A DNA stretch of 41,866 nucleotides. Origin: Campylobacter suis (GTDB taxonomy: Bacteria; Campylobacterota; Campylobacteria; Campylobacterales; Campylobacteraceae). The position numbers and the translations under genes were made by a program. Position 1 is the first letter of the stretch; every line of letters begins with the position of its first letter. Positions 9,396 through 17,531 of this stretch are shown here, one piece after another. The stretch covers positions 1 through 41,866 of the forward strand of contig NZ_CAJHOE010000007.1 of NCBI RefSeq assembly GCF_905120475.1, read 5' to 3'. The notes beneath the pieces are model-generated. The model was not told the DNA's origin. It saw only the letters and a program-made list of their open reading frames with translations, and did not search any database.

Positions 9396-10109
9396 TTATA
9401 ACGCGGTAAATTCATCCCAATTCATCTTACTTTTAACAGTAGGCATCTTGGTTTGATAAGGCTTTCGCTCCATTGCAACTTCTGCAACACTTTTTTCGTT
9501 TGTATTTTTTTCAGGAGCCTGCACTGCAAGTATCGAACGCTCAAGCGATATGAAACTTTGTAATATAATCGCAAATGACTCAAAAAATTTCGCACACTTA
9601 TGCGTTTTTAGCATGTAAGCAAACTCGTCTGCAAAGCCATTTATAAGCCTTTCAAAAAGCTCGCTACTTAGATCAAGCTCATTGCTTGGCTCGCACTCAT
9701 CGGCTAAAAATGTAGACATCAAAAGAAATATAAAACCAACAAAATCCTCGCTATTTAGGCAGTTGCTAGTATCTCTTCGATAAGGGCTCTTTTTTAAAAT
9801 TTCAATCACCCTAAGCCTTGCAGCGCCCTCATCACGCCCCTCTTCATAAAAACTCGCAGTTAGCGGGACATTTATATAACTTAGATCAAACAAAACCGAG
9901 TTTTGCTCATCAGCAAAAGTGGTAAAGTCAAATTTTTTTAACGCCTCAAATGCGTGCTGGCTTGCTTCATTTAGTGGGTTTTGTGAGAGCTGTTCAAGCT
10001 GTGTTTGCCAAATTTTAAACCGCTCATCATTTTCATAAAAAAATAGCGGTGTAGCAAAAAATTCGTAATAATACGACCTAGCTTTTAAAATTTCTACATT
10101 TTTATTCAT
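9396..10109 (-). CDS. TorD/DmsD-family molybdoenzyme chaperone
   Basis: This is a 237-residue, mostly helical cytoplasmic protein of the TorD redox-enzyme maturation family. Recognisable features are the N-terminal ARSYYYEFFATPLF segment, the conserved NVPLTASFYEEGRDEG motif (family consensus has PYESVY), and later D and E residues in EDFVGF. Such proteins bind the Tat signal and help insert Moco. Its place just upstream of the small Tat protein and FdhA fits the Campylobacter Cj1514c position, so FdhA is the likely client, though ttrA is also nearby. The last 40 residues are a polar tail outside the domain. Confidence 0.82.
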   Translation of the reverse strand: MNKNVEILKARSYYYEFFATPLFFYENDERFKIWQTQLEQLSQNPLNEASQHAFEALKKFDFTTFADEQNSVLFDLSYINVPLTASFYEEGRDEGAARLRVIEILKKSPYRRDTSNCLNSEDFVGFIFLLMSTFLADECEPSNELDLSSELFERLINGFADEFAYMLKTHKCAKFFESFAIILQSFISLERSILAVQAPEKNTNEKSVAEVAMERKPYQTKMPTVKSKMNWDEFTAL

Positions 10110-10418
10110 AAATTTGCCTCTTCAAATAAGTTTTTATGCAAAAATAGCATATTTTATCTTATATAAATCATAAAATAAAATTTTAATCCTAAAGTGCTAT
10201 ATTTTTTCTTAATTACACAGGTATCAAGTCTGATTTTTATATATTTTTTTAAAAACAAACTTTACTAGTGTATTTAATTTGTAAAAAATTTTTATCTCAC
10301 TAAAATCACATGAAAATAACATAGCTGTCATTTTTTATTCAAACTTTAAGAATATCTTTGATAAAATCACTGGCTTTTTTCATAAGTGTATGTAATTATA
10401 TTAAAAAGGAAGACAGAC
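10110..10418. other. divergent intergenic region between the TorD-like gene and the pseudopilin gene
   Basis: This 309-base AT-rich stretch must hold two divergent promoters. A GATAAAAT sequence near 10358-10365 could be the -10 of the pseudopilin gene. I see no further gene or strong structure. Confidence 0.5.
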
Positions 10419-10940
10419 ATGAGACGCGGTTTTACGATGATAGAGCTTATATTTGTCATCGTTATACTTGGAATTTTAGCAGCTGTTGCGATACCAAGAC
10501 TAACAATAACAAGAGATGATGCAGAGGTAGCAAAAGCAGCAACTAATCTTTCTACTTTGGTTGCAGATATTAGTGCGTACTATACATCACAAGGAACATT
10601 TGCACCGACATTTAAAGAGATGACAAATGTCCAAGTTGCTAACGAGGCAACAAGCGCCTTAAGAAGTGCAACATCTTTAGAGACAAAGACAGCAACTTTA
10701 AAAACAGCAGACAAAGAGTGTATTAAAATTTTTCTTAGTGGCGCAGTAGCTGGCGGTCAGCCTGCCACTCTTTTAATACAGCCAGGCTTAAACGCAAGTG
10801 AGCCGATATGCTCTAAAATTTTAGAAATGGGAACTGTAAAAGCTTTCACGCAGGCAAATTTTAAGTACACTCCAGCAGGTCAAACAGCGCCACAAGAGGT
10901 TAATGGTATAGCCATAAGTGGTATCGGAGTGAAGTATTAA
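10419..10940 (+). CDS. type IV pilin-like (pseudopilin) protein
   Basis: This 173-residue protein starts with a class III signal: MRRG then FTMIELIFVIVILGILAAVA, with cleavage after Gly4, methylation of Phe and the conserved Glu at +5 of the mature form. The start is the ATG at 10419, which has an AAGGAAG site. An upstream in-frame GTG would bury the prepilin leader. A pair of cysteines in DKECIKIF and SEPICSKI could form the C-terminal disulfide loop. It belongs to type II secretion or type IV pilus-like assembly. No other pilus gene lies nearby, so it is an orphan subunit. Confidence 0.85.
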   Translation: MRRGFTMIELIFVIVILGILAAVAIPRLTITRDDAEVAKAATNLSTLVADISAYYTSQGTFAPTFKEMTNVQVANEATSALRSATSLETKTATLKTADKECIKIFLSGAVAGGQPATLLIQPGLNASEPICSKILEMGTVKAFTQANFKYTPAGQTAPQEVNGIAISGIGVKY

Positions 10941-10970
10941 GGGCTAGCAAGGTTGCGAGCCCTTTGTTTT
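10941..10970 (+). terminator. Rho-independent terminator of the pseudopilin gene
   Basis: An inverted repeat GGGCTAGCAA / TTGCGAGCCC (one mismatch, 10941-10950 and 10953-10962) is followed by TTTGTTTT. It directly follows the pseudopilin stop and overlaps the end of the convergent ttrA gene. Confidence 0.75.
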
Positions 10971-13950
10971 AAGCTTTAGAAATTTTTGCTGGCAATGCCT
11001 GTCTAGCACAGGTGCCAACCAGCCAGTCATTTAGACTAAATTTTCCATTTCGCTTCGGGTCTATTAGACCAAGTTTGTTGTGATTGACACCGTTCTCTGC
11101 GCCTGCCACACGAAACACCTCAACTCCATCTATATAATGAGCTCTTGCACCAAACTCATCATGACCAAAACCGTGCTCAATGCTTATGTTACCACTCATT
11201 ATGGCGTCTGTTACAAAAGCGATACCAGTTTGCTCGTTTTGCGGAGTTGTGACTTTAACTTTATCGCCAGTTTTTATGCCATTTTGTTTAGCAACATCAA
11301 GGGCGATTCTGATAAAATTTTGAGGATGTATAGCCTTTAGTTTTGGGCTAACTATACTATAATAATGTTGCAAATTTGATTTTCTTGTACTTAGAGCATA
11401 TCTCCACTCGCTCTTTTTATAGAAATTTTCAAGTGGTGTAGAGTCGCTAGCTACTGGCAACATTAGCGTTGGCGTCCCTGGCATAAACTCGCCCGTAATA
11501 CTATGCCTATGACCTCCAAGTGGCTCATAATAAATCGCAGCAGGCGTCGGTGCTGGCACAGGTTTTGCCATCTTATCGCCATTATAGGCGCTAGCATAAG
11601 TATCAAACCTACCTCCCTTTGCAAGTATATGCGCTACTTTTGGCTTCTCATCATCCTTTAGATATGGGTTTAAAATTTTCATGACTCGGTCTATCTTGCT
11701 GATACTCGCATCATCTTTGCTAATATCAGAAACTGGCTCGCCATCAAAAGCTATATTTGCCAAAGCTGCTGCATAATACTGCTCTTTAGTATGAAGCGGC
11801 ATTGACTTTCCATCTTTATCCTTAAAGGCATTTTCGCCAAAACCCTTTAGCCCCATCTTTTTTGCTATGGCTATATAAAAGCTCTCCACATCGATACTTT
11901 CGCCAGTTTTGCTCTTGTCTTGTTTTGGTGTTACAGCTGGATAGCGCACGGTAGATGTTTTGGCTATCGTACCCCACAAATCTTGTGGCAGTCCCCAGTT
12001 TTCAAGATTAACCCCATCTGGCACTAAATAATCAGCATACGCATTAGTTTCACTCATAAATGCATCTATGCCAATAAATAACGGTAAATTTTTACTATCT
12101 TTTAAAGCCTGCAAAACAGCCGTCTCAAGCCCTGCTTGACCGTAAAGAACATTAGTCATATAGTTAATGAAAACTTTAACCTTATAAGGATAGCCAGCCG
12201 CATGGCTAGTTAGAGTTTCGTTTATCAAAGGCATTGATATAGGATACCAAGGCTGAGTCGCTGGATAGCCACTACCCGTAGCCTCTAGCTTTCGTTTATA
12301 CTCTGAGCTTGTCTCATAATATTTACCAGAACGAGATAAATTTAAGCCACCAACCTTTGCCATGCCTTCAAATTTTTCTAGATCATATCTGCCGTTTGAA
12401 ACCTTATGTGTTCCAGCACTTGCTAGCGCAGTCCCACCTTTAAAGCCGTAATTTCCCATAAGTGTATTTAGGCTAAGTATCGCAAATGTCGAGATCGCAG
12501 CTTGTGTATGCATCATGCCACCATGAACATTAGTAGCTACCTTTCGTCCATTTTTTGTAAAATTTTCACAAAGCCAGATAAAGTCATCTTTTTTAACACC
12601 GCAAATTTTTAGATACTCATCTATACTGTGCTTAAACGCCTCTTCTTTTAAAAGTTGCATTGATGTTTTAACGGCAACCTCTTGATTATTTATTGAAATT
12701 TTTCCATCAAAAAACAATTTGGCTGGCTCATTAACTTTATAACTTTGCATCTTTGAACTTTGGCTAATAACCTGCCACTCTTCATTTATGAGCGCAAATT
12801 TTCTGTAGTTAGGGTGGGATTTATCAGTGATAACCAAATGGGTTGCGTTAGACCAATGTATCTCTCCTGCTAATTTCGCTTGGTCTAAATTTGGCTGGAT
12901 AAGATAGTTTGTGGCATATTTTTTATTTTCTATGATCCATCTTATCATAGCCATAGCTAAGGCTGTATCTGTGCCTGGCTTTATCGGTATCCAGCGAGCA
13001 TTTTTGGAAGCAAATTTTACTGCATTTGTAGCACTTGGATCTACAACAGCGTAAGCAAAATCAGAGTTATCTGCTCTGTTAGTCGCTACCATCTTTGCTT
13101 GTTTTTGAAATGGATTACCTCCATTTGCAGGAGCCGTTCCCCAGAATATGCTAAATTTAGAGTGCTCGTAGTCTGGCTTGGTATGCATAAACCCTTTAGC
13201 ATTATGAGCTATCTTACCCCCGGCTCTAAATCCACCACCACAAATTCCGCCGTGCGAGTAGTGATTGATCGTTCCAAAAGACTTTTTGATAAATCTATCA
13301 ACTATATCAGATCGCCCATCATAAAGATAAAAACTTAAAAGTTGGTTTCGTTTTGTGCCGTACTCTGGGTTTTGAGGATCTATAAGCTCGTCAGAATTTA
13401 GCGCCTTTAAGCCATCTACATGCCCCTCTCCAAACAAATCTCCTCCATTTACAACCTCATCTATAAGTTGCTCAAAGCTTATCTTTTGCCACTTACCCTC
13501 GCCTCTTTTGCCAACTCTTTTTAAAGGGCTTAAAATTCGCACCGGACTATCTATCATTTGTGGCAACGCAGCTCCCCTTGCGCAGACAGTCGAGCGTGTC
13601 TCATCAGCCCCAAGCTTAGTTGTAGCTAAGAGCGCCTCGTTAATAGGGGTGTCAAAGTCTATCCATTGCGTAGTTGTAAGCGGATGATATGGGTTTCCAA
13701 CACAGCGTAAAATTTTGCCATTTTTATCATCAACATGCAGTCTAAGACCGCATTTTGTCGTACATCCATGACACATCGAAAAGACAACAGAGTGCCCATC
13801 TTGCATAACCACCTTGCCATCAACAACACTAAACTCAGGCGCTTTATCACCACTTTGTGGGATATGATCATCTTTTTTCTCATTTGCATTTAAAGAAAAT
13901 GGCAACGCTGAAACTGCTGCCATACTGGCTAAAAATTTTCGTCTTTGCAT
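10969..13950 (-). CDS. ttrA: molybdopterin reductase, tetrathionate reductase TtrA-like
   Basis: This is a 993-residue periplasmic molybdoenzyme of the DMSO-reductase superfamily. It has a Tat-like signal (RRKFLASMAAVSALPF), a [4Fe-4S] site (Cys60, Cys63, Cys67, Cys123) and a cysteine molybdenum ligand at residue 237 in HGGICGGGF. The segment WIPIKPGTDTALAMAMIRWI and the overall length fit TtrA better than PhsA/PsrA. The neighbouring subunit is clearly TtrB-like, which supports tetrathionate (S4O6) reduction to thiosulfate. A related sulfur-oxyanion substrate cannot be excluded. It follows ttrB by 10 bases in one operon. Confidence 0.78.
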   Translation of the reverse strand: MQRRKFLASMAAVSALPFSLNANEKKDDHIPQSGDKAPEFSVVDGKVVMQDGHSVVFSMCHGCTTKCGLRLHVDDKNGKILRCVGNPYHPLTTTQWIDFDTPINEALLATTKLGADETRSTVCARGAALPQMIDSPVRILSPLKRVGKRGEGKWQKISFEQLIDEVVNGGDLFGEGHVDGLKALNSDELIDPQNPEYGTKRNQLLSFYLYDGRSDIVDRFIKKSFGTINHYSHGGICGGGFRAGGKIAHNAKGFMHTKPDYEHSKFSIFWGTAPANGGNPFQKQAKMVATNRADNSDFAYAVVDPSATNAVKFASKNARWIPIKPGTDTALAMAMIRWIIENKKYATNYLIQPNLDQAKLAGEIHWSNATHLVITDKSHPNYRKFALINEEWQVISQSSKMQSYKVNEPAKLFFDGKISINNQEVAVKTSMQLLKEEAFKHSIDEYLKICGVKKDDFIWLCENFTKNGRKVATNVHGGMMHTQAAISTFAILSLNTLMGNYGFKGGTALASAGTHKVSNGRYDLEKFEGMAKVGGLNLSRSGKYYETSSEYKRKLEATGSGYPATQPWYPISMPLINETLTSHAAGYPYKVKVFINYMTNVLYGQAGLETAVLQALKDSKNLPLFIGIDAFMSETNAYADYLVPDGVNLENWGLPQDLWGTIAKTSTVRYPAVTPKQDKSKTGESIDVESFYIAIAKKMGLKGFGENAFKDKDGKSMPLHTKEQYYAAALANIAFDGEPVSDISKDDASISKIDRVMKILNPYLKDDEKPKVAHILAKGGRFDTYASAYNGDKMAKPVPAPTPAAIYYEPLGGHRHSITGEFMPGTPTLMLPVASDSTPLENFYKKSEWRYALSTRKSNLQHYYSIVSPKLKAIHPQNFIRIALDVAKQNGIKTGDKVKVTTPQNEQTGIAFVTDAIMSGNISIEHGFGHDEFGARAHYIDGVEVFRVAGAENGVNHNKLGLIDPKRNGKFSLNDWLVGTCARQALPAKISKA

Positions 13951-13960
13951 ATTTTTTCCT

Positions 13961-14683
13961 TTACCAGCTTATTACTTTTTTATAGCCATTTTTGGCAGCC
14001 TTAGCTTCATTATTCATAGCTAAAATTTCACTTACACCATAGTAAAATACTTGTGGATGGGTATTTTTAGGACTATCAAGAACCATTGTTTTGTGTGTGG
14101 CTAAAAATTTTCTAATCGTTGAGTTCTCATCGTTTAGATCGCCTATTATGCGGCTACCACCAACACAAGTTTCCACGCAACTTGGCAACAGCCCAGCACG
14201 AAGCCTATGATCGCAAAATGTGCACTTATCTACTTTTAAAATTTCCTCATTTAAAAACCTAGCACCATACGGGCAAGCATCCACACACTGCATACAGCCG
14301 ATACATTCAGCAGTATTTATCTTTACTATACCGTTGTTTTGCTGACAGCTTGAACCAGTCGGACAAACATCGATACAGGCTGGCTTCTCACAGTGATTAC
14401 AAAGACGAGGCAAGGATGCTATAAAGCCTCTTTTTTTATCTTTAGTCGCCGCCTCATACTCGCTTACTATAGTGCGAAAACCGCCAGCTGGCGTGTCGTT
14501 TTCCATTGAGCAATTTAGCGTACAGCTTTGACAGCCCACACATCTAGTAAGATCTATAACCATAGCGTAGCGCTCACCTTTGGTTTTAGCAAATTTACTA
14601 GGAGCTGCTTTTAGGGCAGTAGCAGCTACAAATGTCCCAGCCATCGCTAAAAATGAGCGACGCGAACTACAGGTTGAGTTCAT
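13961..14683 (-). CDS. ttrB: tetrathionate reductase iron-sulfur subunit TtrB
   Basis: This is a 240-residue ferredoxin-like subunit with four [4Fe-4S] cysteine groups (CVGCQSCTLNC, CNHCEKPACIDVC, CIGCMQCVDAC, CTFC...C) and a Tat signal (SRRSFLAMAGTFVAATA). Several segments match Salmonella TtrB closely as I recall it: YAMVIDLTRCVGCQSC, LPRLCNHC, KCTFCDHRLRAGLLPSCVE and CVGGSRIIGD. It should relay electrons to TtrA. It is the first gene of the pair. There is no ttrC membrane anchor or ttrSR sensor pair beside it, so the quinol donor is unknown. Confidence 0.85.
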   Translation of the reverse strand: MNSTCSSRRSFLAMAGTFVAATALKAAPSKFAKTKGERYAMVIDLTRCVGCQSCTLNCSMENDTPAGGFRTIVSEYEAATKDKKRGFIASLPRLCNHCEKPACIDVCPTGSSCQQNNGIVKINTAECIGCMQCVDACPYGARFLNEEILKVDKCTFCDHRLRAGLLPSCVETCVGGSRIIGDLNDENSTIRKFLATHKTMVLDSPKNTHPQVFYYGVSEILAMNNEAKAAKNGYKKVISW

Positions 14684-15118
14684 TTTTTCTCCTTTTAAAA
14701 TTTGATATTTACTTTCATTTTTTAAATCAATTCTTATATATAAAAACTAATATAAAAATTTTATTTTACAAAATTATATGAAATTTATCGTAAAATCAAT
14801 GTAAATTTTTTCAAAGACCCCTAAATATCGACATTAAAGATAAAAAATAGAACCATTTTTTGTAATAAAAAAGTAAAAATTTGTAATAAAGCAAGAAATT
14901 TGCATATAGCATGCGACCAAAATAAACCTGAATTGTAAAGCTAATATATCTAAAAATACGAATATTAAAGAGAGAATTTTAAGAGCTAGCTAATTAATTA
15001 AGCTTAAGCTAATAAAACCATTTTTTATACATTTTAATTATAGAAAATTTTTACTAAAGCTTTAATTTATATATTTTTGATATTATTATAATTCAAAAAC
15101 TATAAAAAAAGATAAAAG
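14684..15118. other. AT-rich divergent intergenic region between ttrB and the ATPase gene
   Basis: This is 435 bases with very low GC and no credible gene. It should contain the ttrB promoter (minus strand) and the ATPase promoter (plus strand). A small palindrome-rich patch, with TTAATTAAGCTTAAG around 14990-15006, is visible but its meaning is unclear. Confidence 0.5.
15087..15092 (+). promoter_or_regulatory. candidate -10 box for the ATPase gene
   Basis: A perfect TATAAT lies 27 bases upstream of the ATG at 15119, preceded by T-rich sequence as is usual for Campylobacter sigma-70 promoters, which lack a clear -35. Confidence 0.45.
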
Positions 15119-16477
15119 ATGTTTACCAATAGATATAGTGAATTAAAACTCTTAAACGATGAATATGTAAGTAACAATTTTGCCTTTACCATCTTATATG
15201 GTAGGAGACGTGTAGGCAAAACTACACTTATAAAAGAATTTATCAAAGACAAGCCTGCGATTTATTTTTTGGCAACGCTTGAAAATTTTAGTGTTGTGTT
15301 AAAAAGATTCCAGCTCTTAGTAGCAGAGTTTTTAAACGACAATTTTTTAAAAGAACTGCAACTTCGAGACTTTAAGCAGCTTTTTGAATATATAGGACAA
15401 AAAAATTTTTCACAAAAATTAGTCATTATCATTGATGAATTTCAATACCTTGGCAAGCTTGATGAGAGTATTGCGTCACAGTTTCAACTCATTGTCGATG
15501 AAATTTTAAAAAATAAGAACATTCATTTGATCCTTTGTGGCTCGATAATTTCAATGATGTATGAGCAAACACTCTCGTATTCTTCACCACTTTATGGTAG
15601 ACGTACGAGTCAAATCAAGCTTGAGGCGATAAATTTTGAGTATTTAAAAGAATTTTTTCCAAGCAAAAGCCAAAATGAACTTATAGAGCTTTACGCAGTG
15701 CTTTATGGCGTGCCGAAATATCTTGAAATGTTTAGCGATAGTGGTGAAATTTTAAACAGTATCGAAGCAAATATACTAAATCCAAACTCATACCTTTACA
15801 ACGAACCACAATTTATCTTGCAAAATGAGGTCAATGAGCCAGTGACCTATTTTTCTATACTTGAGGCGATTGCAAATGGTGAGCATAAACTTGGCAGCAT
15901 AGCAAGTCGGCTTGGTAAAAATGTGCAAAATATCACATCTTTTATTGCAAAACTAACCGAACTAGACATTATTTATAAAGAGGTTCCGATTCTAGAAGAT
16001 AATCCAGCTAAGAGCAAAAAAGGGCTTTATTTTATAAAAGATAACTTTTTTCGATTTTGGTTTTGTTATGTCCTGCCTTATAAAAGCCAGTTAGAATTAG
16101 GAAACACTAATTATGTAAGAAAAAAAATAGCTGAGAATTTTAACGGCTTTATATCGCCTGTGTATGAACAGCTTTGCATTGAGTATCTGCTAAAAAACTA
16201 TGAACTTCTAAAATGTGGCAGACACTGGGATAAGGATCTTGAGATCGATGCTATAGGCATTAGCAAAGACTATATCATACTTGCTGAGTGCAAATACTCA
16301 AACAAAAAGGTAGGTGTTGATATTTTAGAGCAACTAAAGCAAAAAGCATCTAGGCTAAATAGCAATCTAGCAGTAAAACACTATATATTATTCAGCAAAT
16401 GTGGTTTTACTGATGAGCTTAAGAAAATTAAGAGCGATGAAGTGGTTTTGGTAGAGAATATACAGTTTAAAATTTAG
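15119..16477 (+). CDS. ATPase_2/DUF234 family ATPase with nuclease-like C-terminus
   Basis: This is a 452-residue protein of the archaeal-type ATPase group. The N-terminal half has a P-loop (GRRRVGKTT, about residues 28-36), a Walker B LVIIIDEFQYL and a LCGS sensor region. A winged-helix stretch follows near residues 245-300. The C-terminal DUF234 region has the pattern EIDAIG...ILAECKYS, typical of a PD-(D/E)XK nuclease-like fold. The function of the family is unproven; roles in mobile or defence-type DNA handling have been suggested. It is flanked by low-GC, gene-poor DNA and lies near a tRNA gene, so it is probably accessory. Confidence 0.8.
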   Translation: MFTNRYSELKLLNDEYVSNNFAFTILYGRRRVGKTTLIKEFIKDKPAIYFLATLENFSVVLKRFQLLVAEFLNDNFLKELQLRDFKQLFEYIGQKNFSQKLVIIIDEFQYLGKLDESIASQFQLIVDEILKNKNIHLILCGSIISMMYEQTLSYSSPLYGRRTSQIKLEAINFEYLKEFFPSKSQNELIELYAVLYGVPKYLEMFSDSGEILNSIEANILNPNSYLYNEPQFILQNEVNEPVTYFSILEAIANGEHKLGSIASRLGKNVQNITSFIAKLTELDIIYKEVPILEDNPAKSKKGLYFIKDNFFRFWFCYVLPYKSQLELGNTNYVRKKIAENFNGFISPVYEQLCIEYLLKNYELLKCGRHWDKDLEIDAIGISKDYIILAECKYSNKKVGVDILEQLKQKASRLNSNLAVKHYILFSKCGFTDELKKIKSDEVVLVENIQFKI

Positions 16478-16644
16478 ACAATAAATTCTTATGCCCTGGC
16501 AACTTCAAAGGATAAATTGCTATGTTTCAAGAAGTTATGCAGGGCAAAAACAAGCTCTTTAGGCTCACACGAAAGGCTAAAGTCTATTTTATTTTTAAAT
16601 TTAAAATGCTAAAATTTTCTATCACACCAAAAAAAGGGGCAAAA

Positions 16645-16806
16645 ATGCAAATCATAAGCTCATTATTTAGAATTATAGGATGTCTTTTTTGCCTATTTGT
16701 TTGTGCTATTGATTTATTTGTTATGGCTGTGATATACATCGTTATCTTCGGTACTTTTGGCATTTTTACCTATGCTTTAATCACTAGCTTTTTTTCTGCC
16801 TCATAA
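16645..16806 (+). CDS. very small hydrophobic membrane protein
   Basis: This is a 53-residue protein with a nearly continuous hydrophobic core (from IGCLFCLFVCAIDLF through FGTFGIFTYALITSFF), probably two membrane helices. The ATG at 16645 follows an AGGGGC ribosome-like site. The longer frame from 16522 adds a basic stretch without such a site. I do not recognise the family. It follows the ATPase by 167 bases and could be co-transcribed. Confidence 0.45.
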   Translation: MQIISSLFRIIGCLFCLFVCAIDLFVMAVIYIVIFGTFGIFTYALITSFFSAS

Positions 16807-17152
16807 AACTCTTATATGCCAATCGTTTTTTATACAACTAATAAAGTAGGCACTCATAAACAACCAGCCCTTTAATATATTACCAAATATCTGCTCGCAT
16901 CTTTTGCCACATACTAAAGCGATATATAATCTTGAGAGCAAACTACATATCTACACAAATTTCAATATTATTTAACAAATAATATTACAGTAGTTTGTGT
17001 GATAACAGCTATTTAAAAATTGCTCCAAAAGCACTTGGAACATAAAGACTTTTTAGCTATATTTTTTAAGAAAAATCTTTTTAATGGCTGTATCATAAAA
17101 TGTGATTATATTGAGTGATTAATGGCTTAAGAATAGTGAAAAATAAATAATA
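16807..17152. other. gene-free stretch before tRNA-Val
   Basis: This is 346 bases without a credible gene on either strand. It contains one notable nested inverted repeat at 16939-16997, listed separately. The remainder is AT-rich with scattered stops in all frames. Confidence 0.5.
16939..16997. repeat. nested inverted repeat (possible structured RNA or DNA cruciform)
   Basis: An outer 8-bp pair (CAAACTAC at 16939-16946, GTAGTTTG at 16990-16997) encloses an inner 10-bp pair (AATATTATTT at 16964-16973, AAATAATATT at 16977-16986) with a 3-base loop. The left internal arm is 17 bases and the right is 3. No U tract follows on either strand, so it is not a simple terminator. Confidence 0.4.
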
Positions 17153-17228
17153 TGGTGGCCCCGAATGGACTTGAACCATCGACCACCACCATGTCAAGGT
17201 GGTGCTCTACCAACTGAGCTACGGGACC
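17153..17228 (-). tRNA. tRNA-Val(GAC)
   Basis: On the minus strand a 76-base cloverleaf is readable: acceptor GGTCCCG paired with CGGGGCC (with a wobble), D arm GCTC/GAGC, anticodon arm CCACC-TTGACAT-GGTGG with anticodon GAC, T arm with GGTTCAAGTCC, and a genomically encoded CCA end. GAC decodes GUC and GUU valine codons. It is a single tRNA with no rRNA or other tRNA beside it. Confidence 0.95.
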
Positions 17229-17531
17229 AAATAAAAGAATTGAAATAATACATAAATTTTCTTTGCAAGTAGCTTAAAAATTTTGAAAATTTATAAAATT
17301 TTACACCTATAATAATATGTTACCTAACATCATTATAAAATCATTTTTTTATAGTATGAAAATAATAAAAATTAAATTTTTTTATCATATTTTATATGTA
17401 AATTTTATGTTTATCCCTAAATTTAGGGATTTTATCAAAAAAATGTTAAAAAAATATTTTCTTTATTTCTCATTCTTTTCTCACAAAAAATTTTATATAA
17501 TGCCACTAACAACTTTTTTAAAGGAGACAGA
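17229..17531. other. intergenic region upstream of fccA
   Basis: This is 303 bases of very AT-rich DNA between tRNA-Val and fccA. A 72-codon open frame from 17317 is rich in I, F and K and ends inside fccA; I treat it as chance. The fcc promoter lies at its right end. Confidence 0.5.
17496..17501 (+). promoter_or_regulatory. candidate -10 box of the fcc operon
   Basis: TATAAT lies 31 bases upstream of the fccA ATG at 17532, in a TTTTATATAATGCC context. An AAAGGAG ribosome site follows at about 17519-17525. Confidence 0.5.
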
